Positions 1 through 7,508 of a stretch of DNA of 32,233 bases are shown one piece after another. The stretch's first letter is position 1, and each line of letters starts with the position of its first letter. The notes under the pieces are model-generated. The model did no database searches, was not told the DNA's origin, and was given only the letters and a program-made list of their open reading frames with translations. Location of the stretch: positions 1 to 32,233 of the forward strand of contig BTQG01000018.1 of the NCBI GenBank assembly GCA_036985755.1, read 5' to 3'. The stretch is from JACZST01 sp036985755. GTDB taxonomy: Bacteria; Actinomycetota; Acidimicrobiia; Spongiisociales; UBA5794. A program made the position numbers and the translations under genes.

Positions 1-707
1 TCGAACACGACATCGCGCCCATCGGTGATGGCAACGGCGAAGGCGGCGTTGTCCTGCTCGGCGAGCAGCTCGTTCGACAGCGGTGTGATATCACTCAACG
101 CGATCACCAACCCTTCCCCTACTTCCTTGACTACGGCAATGTGCCGCCCGCCCGATGCGGTGAGCAACGGCCGGGCGACATCGAAGGCGGTAAACGATCC
201 ACGACCGGAGGCGGCCACGATCCGGACGTCGGCAGCCGCGGGCAGGGCAACACCGGGGCCGAAGTCCCCATTGGGCAGCGTATCGAGCTCGGTACCCCCA
301 ATGAGTTGGCCGAACCACGGAGCGTCGGGAGTGGTGATGACGAGCCCGCCGGCCGCAGCGTGATCGAGCAGGGCCTCGGCGTAGCCGGGCCCGACCCTGC
401 TGTCCTCGGGGGTGAGGGCAACGACCGCCGCGGTCCGCTCCACCACCACCTCGGGGAACGGGGCTCTGGTCTGTTCGGTGGATCTGCCGATGTCGCGAAG
501 CAGATCGCGCCACGCCCTGACACCATGCGGTTCGGTGACGAAACTCGAGCCGGCGGGTCCCGCGGTCGACGGATCACCGGCGGCGCGCAGCAACAGCGCC
601 GCCAGGTTGAGAATGATGATGACGACGAGGCCCCGCAGCAGCCAGCCGCCATAGACGCGCCACGTTCTCGGTACGTAGGCCGTTTCGGTGCCGACAGGCT
701 CAGCCAT
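1..707 (-). CDS. DUF4350 domain membrane protein, partial at the window edge
   Basis: The frame opens with ATG at 707 and stays open to base 1, so the C-terminus is missing; 235 codons are visible. One membrane segment lies at about residues 20-42, rich in Leu, Val and Ile. A soluble domain follows, containing a Val-Val-Ala-Leu-Thr-Pro strand and a Gly-Gly-Leu-Val-Ile-Thr strand, as in DUF4350 proteins that resemble the GATase1/ABC-auxiliary fold. The start overlaps the end of the preceding DUF4129 gene by 8 bases (ATGGCTGA), so translation is probably coupled. In many actinobacteria a DUF4129-DUF4350 pair precedes a MoxR-type ATPase and a DUF58 protein; those would lie outside the window. 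The molecular function is unknown. The family call is from sequence pattern only. Confidence 0.75.
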   Translation of the reverse strand, partial: MAEPVGTETAYVPRTWRVYGGWLLRGLVVIIILNLAALLLRAAGDPSTAGPAGSSFVTEPHGVRAWRDLLRDIGRSTEQTRAPFPEVVVERTAAVVALTPEDSRVGPGYAEALLDHAAAGGLVITTPDAPWFGQLIGGTELDTLPNGDFGPGVALPAAADVRIVAASGRGSFTAFDVARPLLTASGGRHIAVVKEVGEGLVIALSDITPLSNELLAEQDNAAFAVAITDGRDVVF

Positions 708-1431
708 CAGCGTGGTCCTCATCTTCGAGCCGGCCGAGAACGGTCAGCCAGCCCTGCTCGTGTGATGTCACGTCGTTTCGCTGGGGGTCGTAGTCGCTGT
801 AGGCGACTCGTTCGAATTGGGAGGCAACCGTATCGAACTCGCCCATGTGCAGGGCGCTGCGCACGGCGCCCGTTGCCAGAGTGGGGTCGTAGGCGATCAC
901 ATCGAGGTCGTCGAGGCGGATGAGCCCGGCCCGGAATCGCAGCCGCAACGCGTCTTCGAAGCGCCCCGCCGCCTCTGCTGCGTCGGCCAGATCTTCCAGT
1001 TCTTCAGCGTCGCCCCTGCGCTCGACATCCGTGATGCGCTGCTGGTCGAACTCGGCGCTGAGCCGTCGTCTGGCGATGACGACGGCGATGGTGATTGCGA
1101 GCAGGAGCAGGACAACGAGCAGCAGCCAGCCATATGACGGTCGCCCGGGATCGACCTGAGTCTCGGGTGTCCCCGTCCTGACTTCGTCGCCGGGGCTCAG
1201 CCAGTCCCTGATCCGTTGCAGGACGGCATCGATGAACCGGGTGACCGGGTTGTCGGTGAGAAACGAGTCCCGTTCGCCCGTATAGGCCCGTCCGCTGACG
1301 ATGGTCTGGGCGCGAGCCTGCAGGTCGTCGGCGTCCAGCGGATCATCGAACGGCGCCGCCGCCTGGGCGGCCGAGGAAACCAGCAGGATTACGAGGACCG
1401 TCCCGGTCAGTTTTTTCAGGCGCCTTCTCAA
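700..1431 (-). CDS. DUF4129 domain membrane protein
   Basis: The product is 243 residues. It has an N-terminal signal-like segment (about residues 8-25), a variable extracytoplasmic stretch, one strong membrane helix at about residues 101-122, and a charged C-terminal domain with the Arg/Glu-rich helices and a final Tyr-Ser-Asp-Tyr segment typical of DUF4129. The family is usually found beside DUF4350 and MoxR genes and has no proven activity. Its start overlaps the stop of the upstream membrane-protein gene (ATGA at 1428-1431) and its stop overlaps the start of the DUF4350 gene, so the three form one operon on the minus strand. Confidence 0.75.
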   Translation of the reverse strand: MRRRLKKLTGTVLVILLVSSAAQAAAPFDDPLDADDLQARAQTIVSGRAYTGERDSFLTDNPVTRFIDAVLQRIRDWLSPGDEVRTGTPETQVDPGRPSYGWLLLVVLLLLAITIAVVIARRRLSAEFDQQRITDVERRGDAEELEDLADAAEAAGRFEDALRLRFRAGLIRLDDLDVIAYDPTLATGAVRSALHMGEFDTVASQFERVAYSDYDPQRNDVTSHEQGWLTVLGRLEDEDHADG

Positions 1432-2255
1432 CCTTGGTCTGACGGCGGGAACGGTGGTGGCGACGCCGGCGGAGTTTCCCCGTCCAAGGATCCGAACCCC
1501 TTTGGCACCGGCGTACCGCTGATCTGGCTGGCGAGCAGCTCGACGTCGAACGCCTCAACGCGAACCCGCTGGTCGAAGTACAAGACGACGGTCGCCGCCG
1601 CAACGAACGGCGCCACCAGCAGGGCGACGGCAACGTTGATCACCGTATCCGCCGCCGATCCTGCGCTGACGAAGGCGAACAGCACCGAACCGGCGATGAG
1701 ATCGATGATCGACACGATCAGATACACGACGATGAGGAAGCCAAACACCGGCCAGCGCCGCCCCTTCGCTAACGCGTTGGATCGCCCCAGGGCGACCTTT
1801 CCTCCTCGGTCCTCGACGATGACCGCCGGTACCCACATCGCCCACGTGACCCAGAGGAACACTCCGGGGATGATGAACAGGACAAACCCGAATAGCAGGC
1901 CAAGGCCGTACAGGATCGAGCCCACCACCAGCGGACCGACCTTGGTCCATCCAAAACGAAGGGAATCCTGCCAGTTCGGCGTTTCGCCCAGGTAGTCGTC
2001 GACGATCGCCTTGGTGACGCTGCCCGTGGCAAAGACGTTGCCGATAAAGCCGACCACCACGGAAATGAGGCCTATGAACAACACACTCCCGACCGAGTCC
2101 CTGTCGGCGAGGCTGGCGAGGTATACCGATGCGAGCTGGAAGGGGATGATGATCATCGCCACGATCCCGAGCAGTGTTCCGAAGTTGCGCCGATACAGGC
2201 TGAAGGCGGCGTCGAGCTTCTCGCCGACTCCCAGTGGGCGCAATTCGACTGCCAC
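1428..2255 (-). CDS. Multipass membrane protein, YciC/GPDPase-membrane-domain-like
   Basis: The product is 275 residues with about five or six hydrophobic helices between residues 25 and 225. The N-terminal pattern (Arg-Pro-Leu-Gly-Val-Gly-Glu followed by Leu-Tyr-Arg-Arg-Asn-Phe) is typical of actinobacterial proteins annotated as glycerophosphoryl diester phosphodiesterase membrane domain or DUF7847-like. No catalytic domain is attached. The C-terminus is a Pro- and Gly-rich cytoplasmic tail. The start is GTG at 2255, with a TACGCT hexamer (2267-2262 on the minus strand) only 6 nt upstream and no Shine-Dalgarno sequence, so a leaderless transcript is likely. It is the first gene of the minus-strand operon and diverges from comF. 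Function is unknown; a role in membrane organisation or transport is a guess. Confidence 0.65.
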   Translation of the reverse strand: MAVELRPLGVGEKLDAAFSLYRRNFGTLLGIVAMIIIPFQLASVYLASLADRDSVGSVLFIGLISVVVGFIGNVFATGSVTKAIVDDYLGETPNWQDSLRFGWTKVGPLVVGSILYGLGLLFGFVLFIIPGVFLWVTWAMWVPAVIVEDRGGKVALGRSNALAKGRRWPVFGFLIVVYLIVSIIDLIAGSVLFAFVSAGSAADTVINVAVALLVAPFVAAATVVLYFDQRVRVEAFDVELLASQISGTPVPKGFGSLDGETPPASPPPFPPSDQG

Positions 2256-2261
2256 GATTAC

Positions 2262-2267
2262 AGCGTA
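2262..2267 (-). promoter_or_regulatory. Probable -10 hexamer TACGCT, leaderless start
   Basis: TACGCT read on the minus strand is preceded by TGT, as in an extended -10 element, and lies 6 nt before the GTG at 2255. Transcription would begin at or very near the start codon. No convincing -35 hexamer is visible. Confidence 0.4.
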
Positions 2268-2311
2268 ACAAGAGACCGGCGGCCGCGCCTGATTCTGTCA
2301 CCCCCGTCGCA

Positions 2312-2317
2312 TACGGT
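2312..2317 (+). promoter_or_regulatory. Probable -10 hexamer TACGGT upstream of comF
   Basis: The hexamer lies 6 nt before the ATG at 2324, which has no Shine-Dalgarno sequence. It diverges from the minus-strand hexamer at 2262-2267, so the two promoters share about 50 bases. It is assigned by analogy with the same arrangement at other starts in this window. Confidence 0.35.
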
Positions 2318-2323
2318 TGCACC

Positions 2324-2905
2324 ATGTTGTGTCTCGCCTGCACCGGACCCACCGGCTCCATCGTTTGCCGAGCCTGTGCGAGCCGGTTGCGGCGGCCTCC
2401 CGACATGGTGCTGGGAAATGGGCTGCTCGTACTCGGAGGGTTTGTCCACGAGGGCCCGGCACGGCGCCTGGTCCATTCCTTGAAGTACCGCGGCGTGTCT
2501 GCGGCGGCGATGCCGCTGGCGGCGGCGATGATCCGGCGCCTACCCGGTTCGGCGTCGATGTTGGTCCCGGTGCCCCGCGCCCGGTGGCGGGCGATGTCCT
2601 ACGGCGTTGACCCCAGCGCGGTGCTCTGTGCGATCGTTGGGCGCGACACCGGTCTTCCCGTGGTGCGGGCGCTGGCGGCACCGACGTGGTGGCGGCGCCA
2701 TGCCGGTGCCACCAGGTCCGGGCGGGCACCCGTTCGTTTTCGTCAGCTTTGGGCGGTCGATGCAGGGGCAGTGCTGGTCGACGACGTTGTGACCACCGGC
2801 GCCACCGTGAGCGCGGCCGCTCGAACCTTGGAGACGGTTCCGACGGTTGTGCTGGCGGCGACTGTGGCCGGCCGATCGCACCATGTTGCGGAGCCTCTAA
2901 GGTGA
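2324..2905 (+). CDS. comF: ComF-family phosphoribosyltransferase-like protein
   Basis: The product is 193 residues from the ATG at 2324; an upstream in-frame start at 2234 would read into the divergent promoter region and is less likely. The first 20 residues hold two Cys-x-x-Cys pairs, the usual ComF zinc finger. The type I phosphoribosyltransferase PRPP loop is present near residue 150 (Val-Asp-Asp-Val-Val-Thr-Thr-Gly-Ala-Thr). ComF proteins support DNA uptake in competent bacteria and have poorly defined roles elsewhere. A comF gene just before hpf and secA is a common order in Gram-positive bacteria. The sequence is somewhat diverged in the middle, but the family assignment is secure. Confidence 0.85.
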   Translation: MLCLACTGPTGSIVCRACASRLRRPPDMVLGNGLLVLGGFVHEGPARRLVHSLKYRGVSAAAMPLAAAMIRRLPGSASMLVPVPRARWRAMSYGVDPSAVLCAIVGRDTGLPVVRALAAPTWWRRHAGATRSGRAPVRFRQLWAVDAGAVLVDDVVTTGATVSAAARTLETVPTVVLAATVAGRSHHVAEPLR

Positions 2906-3058
2906 AGGCAGGAGAACGCCCAGTGGAGGTTGCGTGCAGCGTGCCCCGGCCAGCGGCACAATGGAGCAAGCCAACCCCCGCGTCCCACCGCCCGATCGAT
3001 GGTTTTCGCCTGCTTGGTCGGCGGTGAGCATCCGTGCCGAACACAGGAAGGGGCCCGA

Positions 3059-3607
3059 GTGATCGTTCGCATTCACGGCCGCAACATGGAACTTGCCGAC
3101 GACCTACGCGACCTCGCCGAAGAACGGGTCGAGCACGCCTGCCGCATCTTCGACGACGTCACCAGCGCCGATGTTGAGTTTTCCGAAAACGGCAACCCGC
3201 GACGCACCGACGGACGGTACAGGGTTGAGATCACCAGTGTTGCGGCAGGGCATACCGTGCGCGTCGAAACCGACGCCTTCGACGCCAGGGCGGCGCTCGA
3301 TACGGCAGCAGAGAAATACGAGCGCCAATTGAGGAGGCTCAAGGAGCGGTTGATCCAGCGGTCACGGGTCCCGAAGGACAAAGCTCTCAATGAGTCGGGC
3401 GAACCGGTCGATGAGGTAGCAGACCGAACGTCAAGCGTCGTAAGGAAGAAGAGCTTTGAAATGCGCCCGATGTCGGTCGAGGAAGCTGCGTTGCAGATGG
3501 AGATGCTCGGACACGACTTCTTCTTTTTCCTCGACGGGGACAGCGGGAAGCAGGCGGTTCTCTACCACCGGCGCGACGGCGATCTCGGTCTGATCGAACC
3601 GAAGTAG
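3059..3607 (+). CDS. hpf: Ribosome hibernation promoting factor, long form
   Basis: The product is 182 residues and dimerises 70S ribosomes into inactive 100S particles during slow growth. The N-terminal S30AE domain covers about residues 1-95, beginning with Ile-His-Gly-Arg-Asn. A charged linker follows, then the C-terminal dimerisation domain (about 125-182) with the family pattern His-Asp-Phe-Phe and the ending Arg-Asp-Gly-Asp-Leu-Gly-Leu-Ile-Glu-Pro. The GTG at 3059 was chosen because AGGAAGGGG stands just upstream and the domain starts right there, although the frame is open further back to 2930. The 153 bases before it hold no other gene. hpf followed by secA and prfB is a conserved order. 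Confidence 0.93.
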   Translation: MIVRIHGRNMELADDLRDLAEERVEHACRIFDDVTSADVEFSENGNPRRTDGRYRVEITSVAAGHTVRVETDAFDARAALDTAAEKYERQLRRLKERLIQRSRVPKDKALNESGEPVDEVADRTSSVVRKKSFEMRPMSVEEAALQMEMLGHDFFFFLDGDSGKQAVLYHRRDGDLGLIEPK

Positions 3608-3632
3608 CCGACACCGGAGTGAAACGACCGAC

Positions 3633-4280
3633 ATGCGCAGACTGCTCATCGTCGATGACCTCTCGCTCTTCCGCGTTGGAATCGGGTCGGCTCTGGCCGC
3701 CGCCAATTTCGAGGTGGTGGGCGAGGCGATTACCGCCCAGGACGCGGTGGTCAAGGCGCGGGAGCTGCAGCCCGATGTGGTGCTGCTCGACATCCTGATG
3801 CCCGGCGGTTCCGGCCTCGAGGTTGTCGGTGAGATCATCTCGGTCTCGCCGGGATCCAAGGTCATGCTGCTCACCGGAAGCGAGTCGGAGGAGGATCTGC
3901 TCATCGGGGTCAAAGCCGGTGCCCGTGGTTATGTCACCAAGGACACGCCGCTGCCCGACCTGATCGCGGCAATCGACGCGGTGAGCGCCGGTGGTGCGGC
4001 TCTGTCCCCGACGATGGCGGGCAAACTTCTGGATGTGACCAACCAGCTGCTGCGCCACGAGGAGCTCCTGCAAATGAGGAAACCGAGCCTCACCGGGCGT
4101 GAGATCGAGGTCCTCGAGCTCGTTGCGCAGGGCAATACCAGCCGCGACATCGGAAATCTTCTGTTCATCTCGGAAAACACGGTCAAGAATCACATCAGGA
4201 ACATTCTCGACAAGCTTGGTCTGCACTCACGCAACGAAGCGGTGCTGTACGCAGTCCGCGAGGACCTGATAACGATCTGA
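3633..4280 (+). CDS. LuxR/NarL-family response regulator, orphan
   Basis: The product is 215 residues. The receiver domain (about 1-120) has the acidic pair Asp8-Asp9, the phospho-acceptor Asp53 in Val-Val-Leu-Leu-Asp-Ile-Leu-Met-Pro, a Thr in the Leu-Leu-Thr-Gly-Ser strand and the conserved Lys in Val-Thr-Lys-Asp. The C-terminal GerE/LuxR helix-turn-helix (about 150-210) begins Leu-Thr-Gly-Arg-Glu and includes Asn-Thr-Val-Lys-Asn-His. It should bind DNA when phosphorylated. No histidine kinase is next to it, so its partner must be encoded elsewhere. It starts 26 nt after the hpf stop on the same strand and may be cotranscribed with hpf. This placement is not part of the usual hpf-secA order. 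Confidence 0.9.
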   Translation: MRRLLIVDDLSLFRVGIGSALAAANFEVVGEAITAQDAVVKARELQPDVVLLDILMPGGSGLEVVGEIISVSPGSKVMLLTGSESEEDLLIGVKAGARGYVTKDTPLPDLIAAIDAVSAGGAALSPTMAGKLLDVTNQLLRHEELLQMRKPSLTGREIEVLELVAQGNTSRDIGNLLFISENTVKNHIRNILDKLGLHSRNEAVLYAVREDLITI

Positions 4281-4284
4281 GAGC

Positions 4285-4312
4285 CAGTCGCAGGTCGCAG
4301 GTCGCAAGTCTT
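4285..4312 (+). repeat. Left 7-nt periodic repeat array beside the four-helix-bundle gene
   Basis: Units of the form (a/g)(a/g)GTCGC recur every 7 nt, with AGT or GGT at 4286, 4293, 4300 and 4307. This is the reverse complement of the GACTTGC-type units at 4715-4748, so the two arrays face each other across the gene at 4337-4720. The array starts 5 nt after the response regulator stop. Confidence 0.8.
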
Positions 4313-4336
4313 CCTTTTACCTGATGCGCGTGGTAC

Positions 4337-4720
4337 GTGTGCCGCATATCGGATTATCGAAACCTCGACGTGTGGAAAAAGGCGCACTCCCTTGCGCTCG
4401 ACATTTACCGCGTTTCCGGTGAACTCCCAGCATCGGAGCGGTACGGGCTGCAGAGTCAGATGCGACGATCGGCTGCGTCGATCGCCACCAACATTGCAGA
4501 AGGATCCGGCCGATCGACGGATCGCGACTTCGCTCGATTCTTGTCGACAGCAATCGGCTCTGCATGCGAGCTTGAGTACCAGCTTCTGCTTTGTCAGGAT
4601 CTCGGATATCTCGATGAGGACGCAGCTCGACCCGCCCGCAATGATGTCAGCGAGGTCCGGCGCATGTTGAAAGCACTAAGGGGATATCTCAAACGCAGCG
4701 GCGATCGGCCGATGTCTTGA
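4337..4720 (+). CDS. Four-helix-bundle (S23/IVP-like) protein
   Basis: The product is 127 residues. It has the family opening Asp-Tyr-Arg-Asn-Leu-Asp-Val-Trp-Lys-Lys-Ala and the motif Ser-Ile-Ala-Thr-Asn-Ile-Ala-Glu-Gly-Ser-Gly-Arg at about residues 49-60. Members of this family (PF05635) were first found in intervening sequences of 23S rRNA genes and share a fold with the Avd accessory proteins of diversity-generating retroelements. Their function is not settled; nucleic-acid binding is suspected. GTG at 4337 is the only plausible start, because a stop lies in frame at 4322. The gene is bracketed by inverted heptad arrays, one of which begins inside its last codons. No rRNA or reverse transcriptase is nearby, so this is a free-standing copy inserted between the response regulator and secA. 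Confidence 0.88.
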   Translation: MCRISDYRNLDVWKKAHSLALDIYRVSGELPASERYGLQSQMRRSAASIATNIAEGSGRSTDRDFARFLSTAIGSACELEYQLLLCQDLGYLDEDAARPARNDVSEVRRMLKALRGYLKRSGDRPMS

Positions 4721-4748
4721 GTCTTGCGACTTGGGACTCGCGACTTAT
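4714..4748 (+). repeat. Right 7-nt periodic repeat array beside the four-helix-bundle gene
   Basis: Five heptads of the GACTTGC type occur with TCT or ACT at 4715, 4722, 4729, 4736 and 4743, an exact 7-nt period. The array overlaps the last two codons and the stop of the four-helix-bundle gene. It is inverted relative to the array at 4285-4312 and has the same orientation as the array at 10815-10868. It ends about 12 nt before the possible secA -35 region. Confidence 0.8.
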
Positions 4749-4760
4749 CCCTCCGCGACT

Positions 4761-4792
4761 TTGACCAACAAACGCCCGTCCTCTCATAGAAT
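4761..4792 (+). promoter_or_regulatory. Probable secA promoter, leaderless start
   Basis: TAGAAT at 4787-4792 is a good -10 match, 8 nt before the secA ATG. TTGACC at 4761-4766 resembles a -35 hexamer, but the 20-nt spacing is longer than the usual 17. There is no Shine-Dalgarno sequence before the ATG. The repeat array beside it suggests the promoter region abuts inserted DNA. Confidence 0.5.
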
Positions 4793-4800
4793 CTCTCTCA

Positions 4801-7458
4801 ATGTCTCTCTTCTCCAAGGCGCTTCGGATGGGCGAAGGCAAGCGGCTCAAAGAGCTGGTGAAGCTTGCTGAGCTCGTCAACACCTTCGAGCCCCAGACCG
4901 AGGCGCTCAGCGACGATGAGCTGGCGGCGAAGACGGTCGAGTTCAGAGACCGCTACGCCGCCGGCGAGTCGTTGGACGACCTGGAGGCCGAGGCATATGC
5001 CGTCGTACGAGAAGCGGCGAAGCGCACCCTCGGCCAGCGGCCCTTCGACGTTCAGGTGATCGGTGCCGGGGCGCTCCATCGGGGGGACATCGCCGAAATG
5101 AAGACCGGCGAGGGAAAGACGCTGGTCTCGTCCATGCCGGCGTACCTCAACGCTATCGCGGACGATGGCGTTCATCTGGTGACGGTGAACGACTACCTGG
5201 CCCGGCGTGACGCCGAATGGATGGGTCAGATTCATCGTTTCCTCGGTCTCACCGTCGGTCTCATCCAGGCTGACATGATGCCCGCAGAGCGCAAACCGCA
5301 GTACGCCGCGGACATCACCTATGGGACGAACAACGAGTTCGGCTTCGACTACCTACGCGACAACATGGCGAAGAGCGTTGAGGGGATGACGCAACGGGGC
5401 CACAACTTCGCCATCGTCGACGAGGTCGATTCGATCCTCGTCGACGAAGCGAGGACGCCGCTCATCATCTCGGGACAGATCGGTGAGACCGGCAAGTGGT
5501 ATCGCGAGTTTGCCAAACTGGTGGACCGACTCCGCGCCGACGTGCACTACGAGGTCGATGAGAAGAAGCGGCAGGTCGTAGCCACCGAAGAAGGTGTGCA
5601 CAAGGTGGAGCAGTTCCTCGGTGTCGACAACATGTACGACACCGGCATGGTCGACTTCATCCACCATCTGGATGTAGCCCTGAAAGCAGAGGCGCTCTAT
5701 CACCTCGATGTCGACTACCTGATCCGCCACGGCGAGGTGTTGATCGTCGACGAGTTCACGGGACGTGTGCTCGAGGGCCGCCGCTATTCCGAGGGTCTGC
5801 ACCAGGCGATCGAAGCCAAAGAAGGGGTGCGGATCAAAGAGGAGAACCAGACGCTGGCCACCGTCACCCTGCAGAACTACTTCAGGCTCTACGACAAGCT
5901 CGCCGGCATGACGGGGACGGCGGCGACGGAGGCGGGCGAGTTCGCTCAGATCTACGGGCTCCAGGTCGTCGAGGTGCCAACCAATCGGCCGCTGGTGCGG
6001 GCCGACGAGTCTGACGTCGTGTATATCGACGAGGAGCACAAATACACCGCACTCGCCGACGACATCGCGGCTCGCAGCGAGATCGGGCAGCCGGTGCTCG
6101 TCGGCACGATCTCGATCGAGAAGTCCGAGATCGTGTCGGACACGCTGCGCCGTCGCGGCGTCAAACACGAGGTGCTCAATGCCAAGCACCACGAGCGTGA
6201 GGCCCAGATCATTGCCCAGGCCGGGCAGCTGGGGGCGGTCACCGTTGCCACCAACATGGCAGGGCGCGGAGTCGACATCATGCTGGGAGGAAATCCGGAG
6301 GAGCTGGCAAAGGCGGAGATGGCCAAACGCGGGCTGGCTCCTGCCGACGACGAGTACCCCGCGGCGTTCGAGGCTGCGCTGGAGCGTTTCGGCCCAGAGA
6401 CCGAGGCGCAGCGCGAGAAGGTCCTCGACGTTGGGGGCCTGTACGTGCTCGGCACCGAGCGACACGACTCCCGTCGCATCGACAACCAGTTGCGCGGGCG
6501 GTCCGGCCGCCAGGGTGACCCAGGCGAATCCCGGTTCTATCTCTCTCTGCAGGATGAGCTGATGCGGCGCTTCGCCAACGACAAGGTGGCGGCGATCATG
6601 TCACGTCTCAAGATTCCACCCGACGTGCCCATCGAGCACAACATGGTCAGCAAGGCGATCGAGCGGGCGCAGAGCCAGGTCGAGGCACAGAACTTCGAGA
6701 TCCGCAAGAACGTGCTCAAGTACGACGAGGTGATGAACACCCAGCGAGAGATCATCTATCGGTGGAGGGACCAGGTTCTCCAAAACGAGGACACCGCTGA
6801 GCTGATCGCGGGGTGGCGTGCCGAGGCCATCGAGAACGCGGTGCACGAGATGATCTTCGGGCTCGATGTGGACGAGTGGGACTGGGATGAGTTCGAGACG
6901 CGTATCAACACGATCTACGAGCCCAATGTCGATCGGAGCAGCCTGACCCACGCTTCAGCGGCCGATGTGATCGAGGTCTATTCGGCAGACGCCGACGCCG
7001 CCTATGCGGCTCGTGACGCCGAGTACGGGTCCGAGGTGATGCGTGCCGCCGAGCGTGTGCACGCCCTGTTCGTGATCGACAATCGATGGCGCGAGCACCT
7101 CGCCGAAATGGACTACCTTCGATCGGGCATCGGCCTTCGCGCCATGGGCCAGCGTGACCCGCTCGTCGAGTACCAGCGCGAGGGTTTCGAGTTCTTCGAG
7201 GGTCTCGTCGCCGAGGTAAAGCATGACACCACCCGCCACCTGTTCCACTTCGTCGGCCCGCCGCAAGAGGGAGAGCAACAGCAGCAGCAACCGCGGGCGC
7301 AGGTCACCACCTCCTCGGCAAAGACTGTGCAGCAGCTCCAGCAGCGCCAGGTGCAGCGGTCCGGGGAAAAGATCGGCCGCAACGAGGCATGTCCGTGTGG
7401 CTCCGGGAAGAAGTACAAGCGGTGCCACGGCGTTCCTGGGGCCGAGCCGCTGGCCTGA
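4801..7458 (+). CDS. secA: Preprotein translocase ATPase SecA
   Basis: The product is 885 residues and is the cytoplasmic motor that drives unfolded preproteins through SecYEG. Visible features in order: the nucleotide-binding domain with Walker A (Glu-Met-Lys-Thr-Gly-Glu-Gly-Lys-Thr, about residue 100), the DEAD-like box with Asp-Glu-Val-Asp near residue 205, the preprotein cross-linking domain, the second helicase domain with Thr-Asn-Met-Ala-Gly-Arg-Gly-Val-Asp, the helical wing and scaffold, a Gln-rich linker (about 825-855), and a C-terminal zinc SEC-C motif (Cys-Pro-Cys-Gly-Ser-Gly, later Cys-His). Length and motifs fit the standard housekeeping SecA1. It follows a probable leaderless promoter and stands alone on its transcript or leads into the hydrolase gene. 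Confidence 0.98.
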   Translation: MSLFSKALRMGEGKRLKELVKLAELVNTFEPQTEALSDDELAAKTVEFRDRYAAGESLDDLEAEAYAVVREAAKRTLGQRPFDVQVIGAGALHRGDIAEMKTGEGKTLVSSMPAYLNAIADDGVHLVTVNDYLARRDAEWMGQIHRFLGLTVGLIQADMMPAERKPQYAADITYGTNNEFGFDYLRDNMAKSVEGMTQRGHNFAIVDEVDSILVDEARTPLIISGQIGETGKWYREFAKLVDRLRADVHYEVDEKKRQVVATEEGVHKVEQFLGVDNMYDTGMVDFIHHLDVALKAEALYHLDVDYLIRHGEVLIVDEFTGRVLEGRRYSEGLHQAIEAKEGVRIKEENQTLATVTLQNYFRLYDKLAGMTGTAATEAGEFAQIYGLQVVEVPTNRPLVRADESDVVYIDEEHKYTALADDIAARSEIGQPVLVGTISIEKSEIVSDTLRRRGVKHEVLNAKHHEREAQIIAQAGQLGAVTVATNMAGRGVDIMLGGNPEELAKAEMAKRGLAPADDEYPAAFEAALERFGPETEAQREKVLDVGGLYVLGTERHDSRRIDNQLRGRSGRQGDPGESRFYLSLQDELMRRFANDKVAAIMSRLKIPPDVPIEHNMVSKAIERAQSQVEAQNFEIRKNVLKYDEVMNTQREIIYRWRDQVLQNEDTAELIAGWRAEAIENAVHEMIFGLDVDEWDWDEFETRINTIYEPNVDRSSLTHASAADVIEVYSADADAAYAARDAEYGSEVMRAAERVHALFVIDNRWREHLAEMDYLRSGIGLRAMGQRDPLVEYQREGFEFFEGLVAEVKHDTTRHLFHFVGPPQEGEQQQQQPRAQVTTSSAKTVQQLQQRQVQRSGEKIGRNEACPCGSGKKYKRCHGVPGAEPLA

Positions 7459-7472
7459 GGACCCGGCAGGGT

Positions 7473-7478
7473 TACAAT
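7473..7478 (+). promoter_or_regulatory. Probable -10 hexamer TACAAT
   Basis: The hexamer lies 15 nt after the secA stop and 30 nt before the GTG at 7509, and is the same sequence found before ssrA. No clear -35 is seen. It would give the hydrolase gene its own promoter with a short leader carrying the AGGGGG ribosome site. Confidence 0.4.
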
Positions 7479-7508
7479 TCCCGGCTTACCGCCAAACGAG
7501 GGGGCGCT

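Noticed and set aside
2906..3058. CACAAT at 2957-2962 as the hpf promoter
   Set aside because: The nearest -35-like TTGCGT is 21 nt away and the first base is off consensus, so I could not support it.
4337..4720. Four-helix-bundle gene as part of an rRNA intervening sequence or a diversity-generating retroelement
   Set aside because: No rRNA sequence, reverse transcriptase or template/variable repeat pair is present around it.
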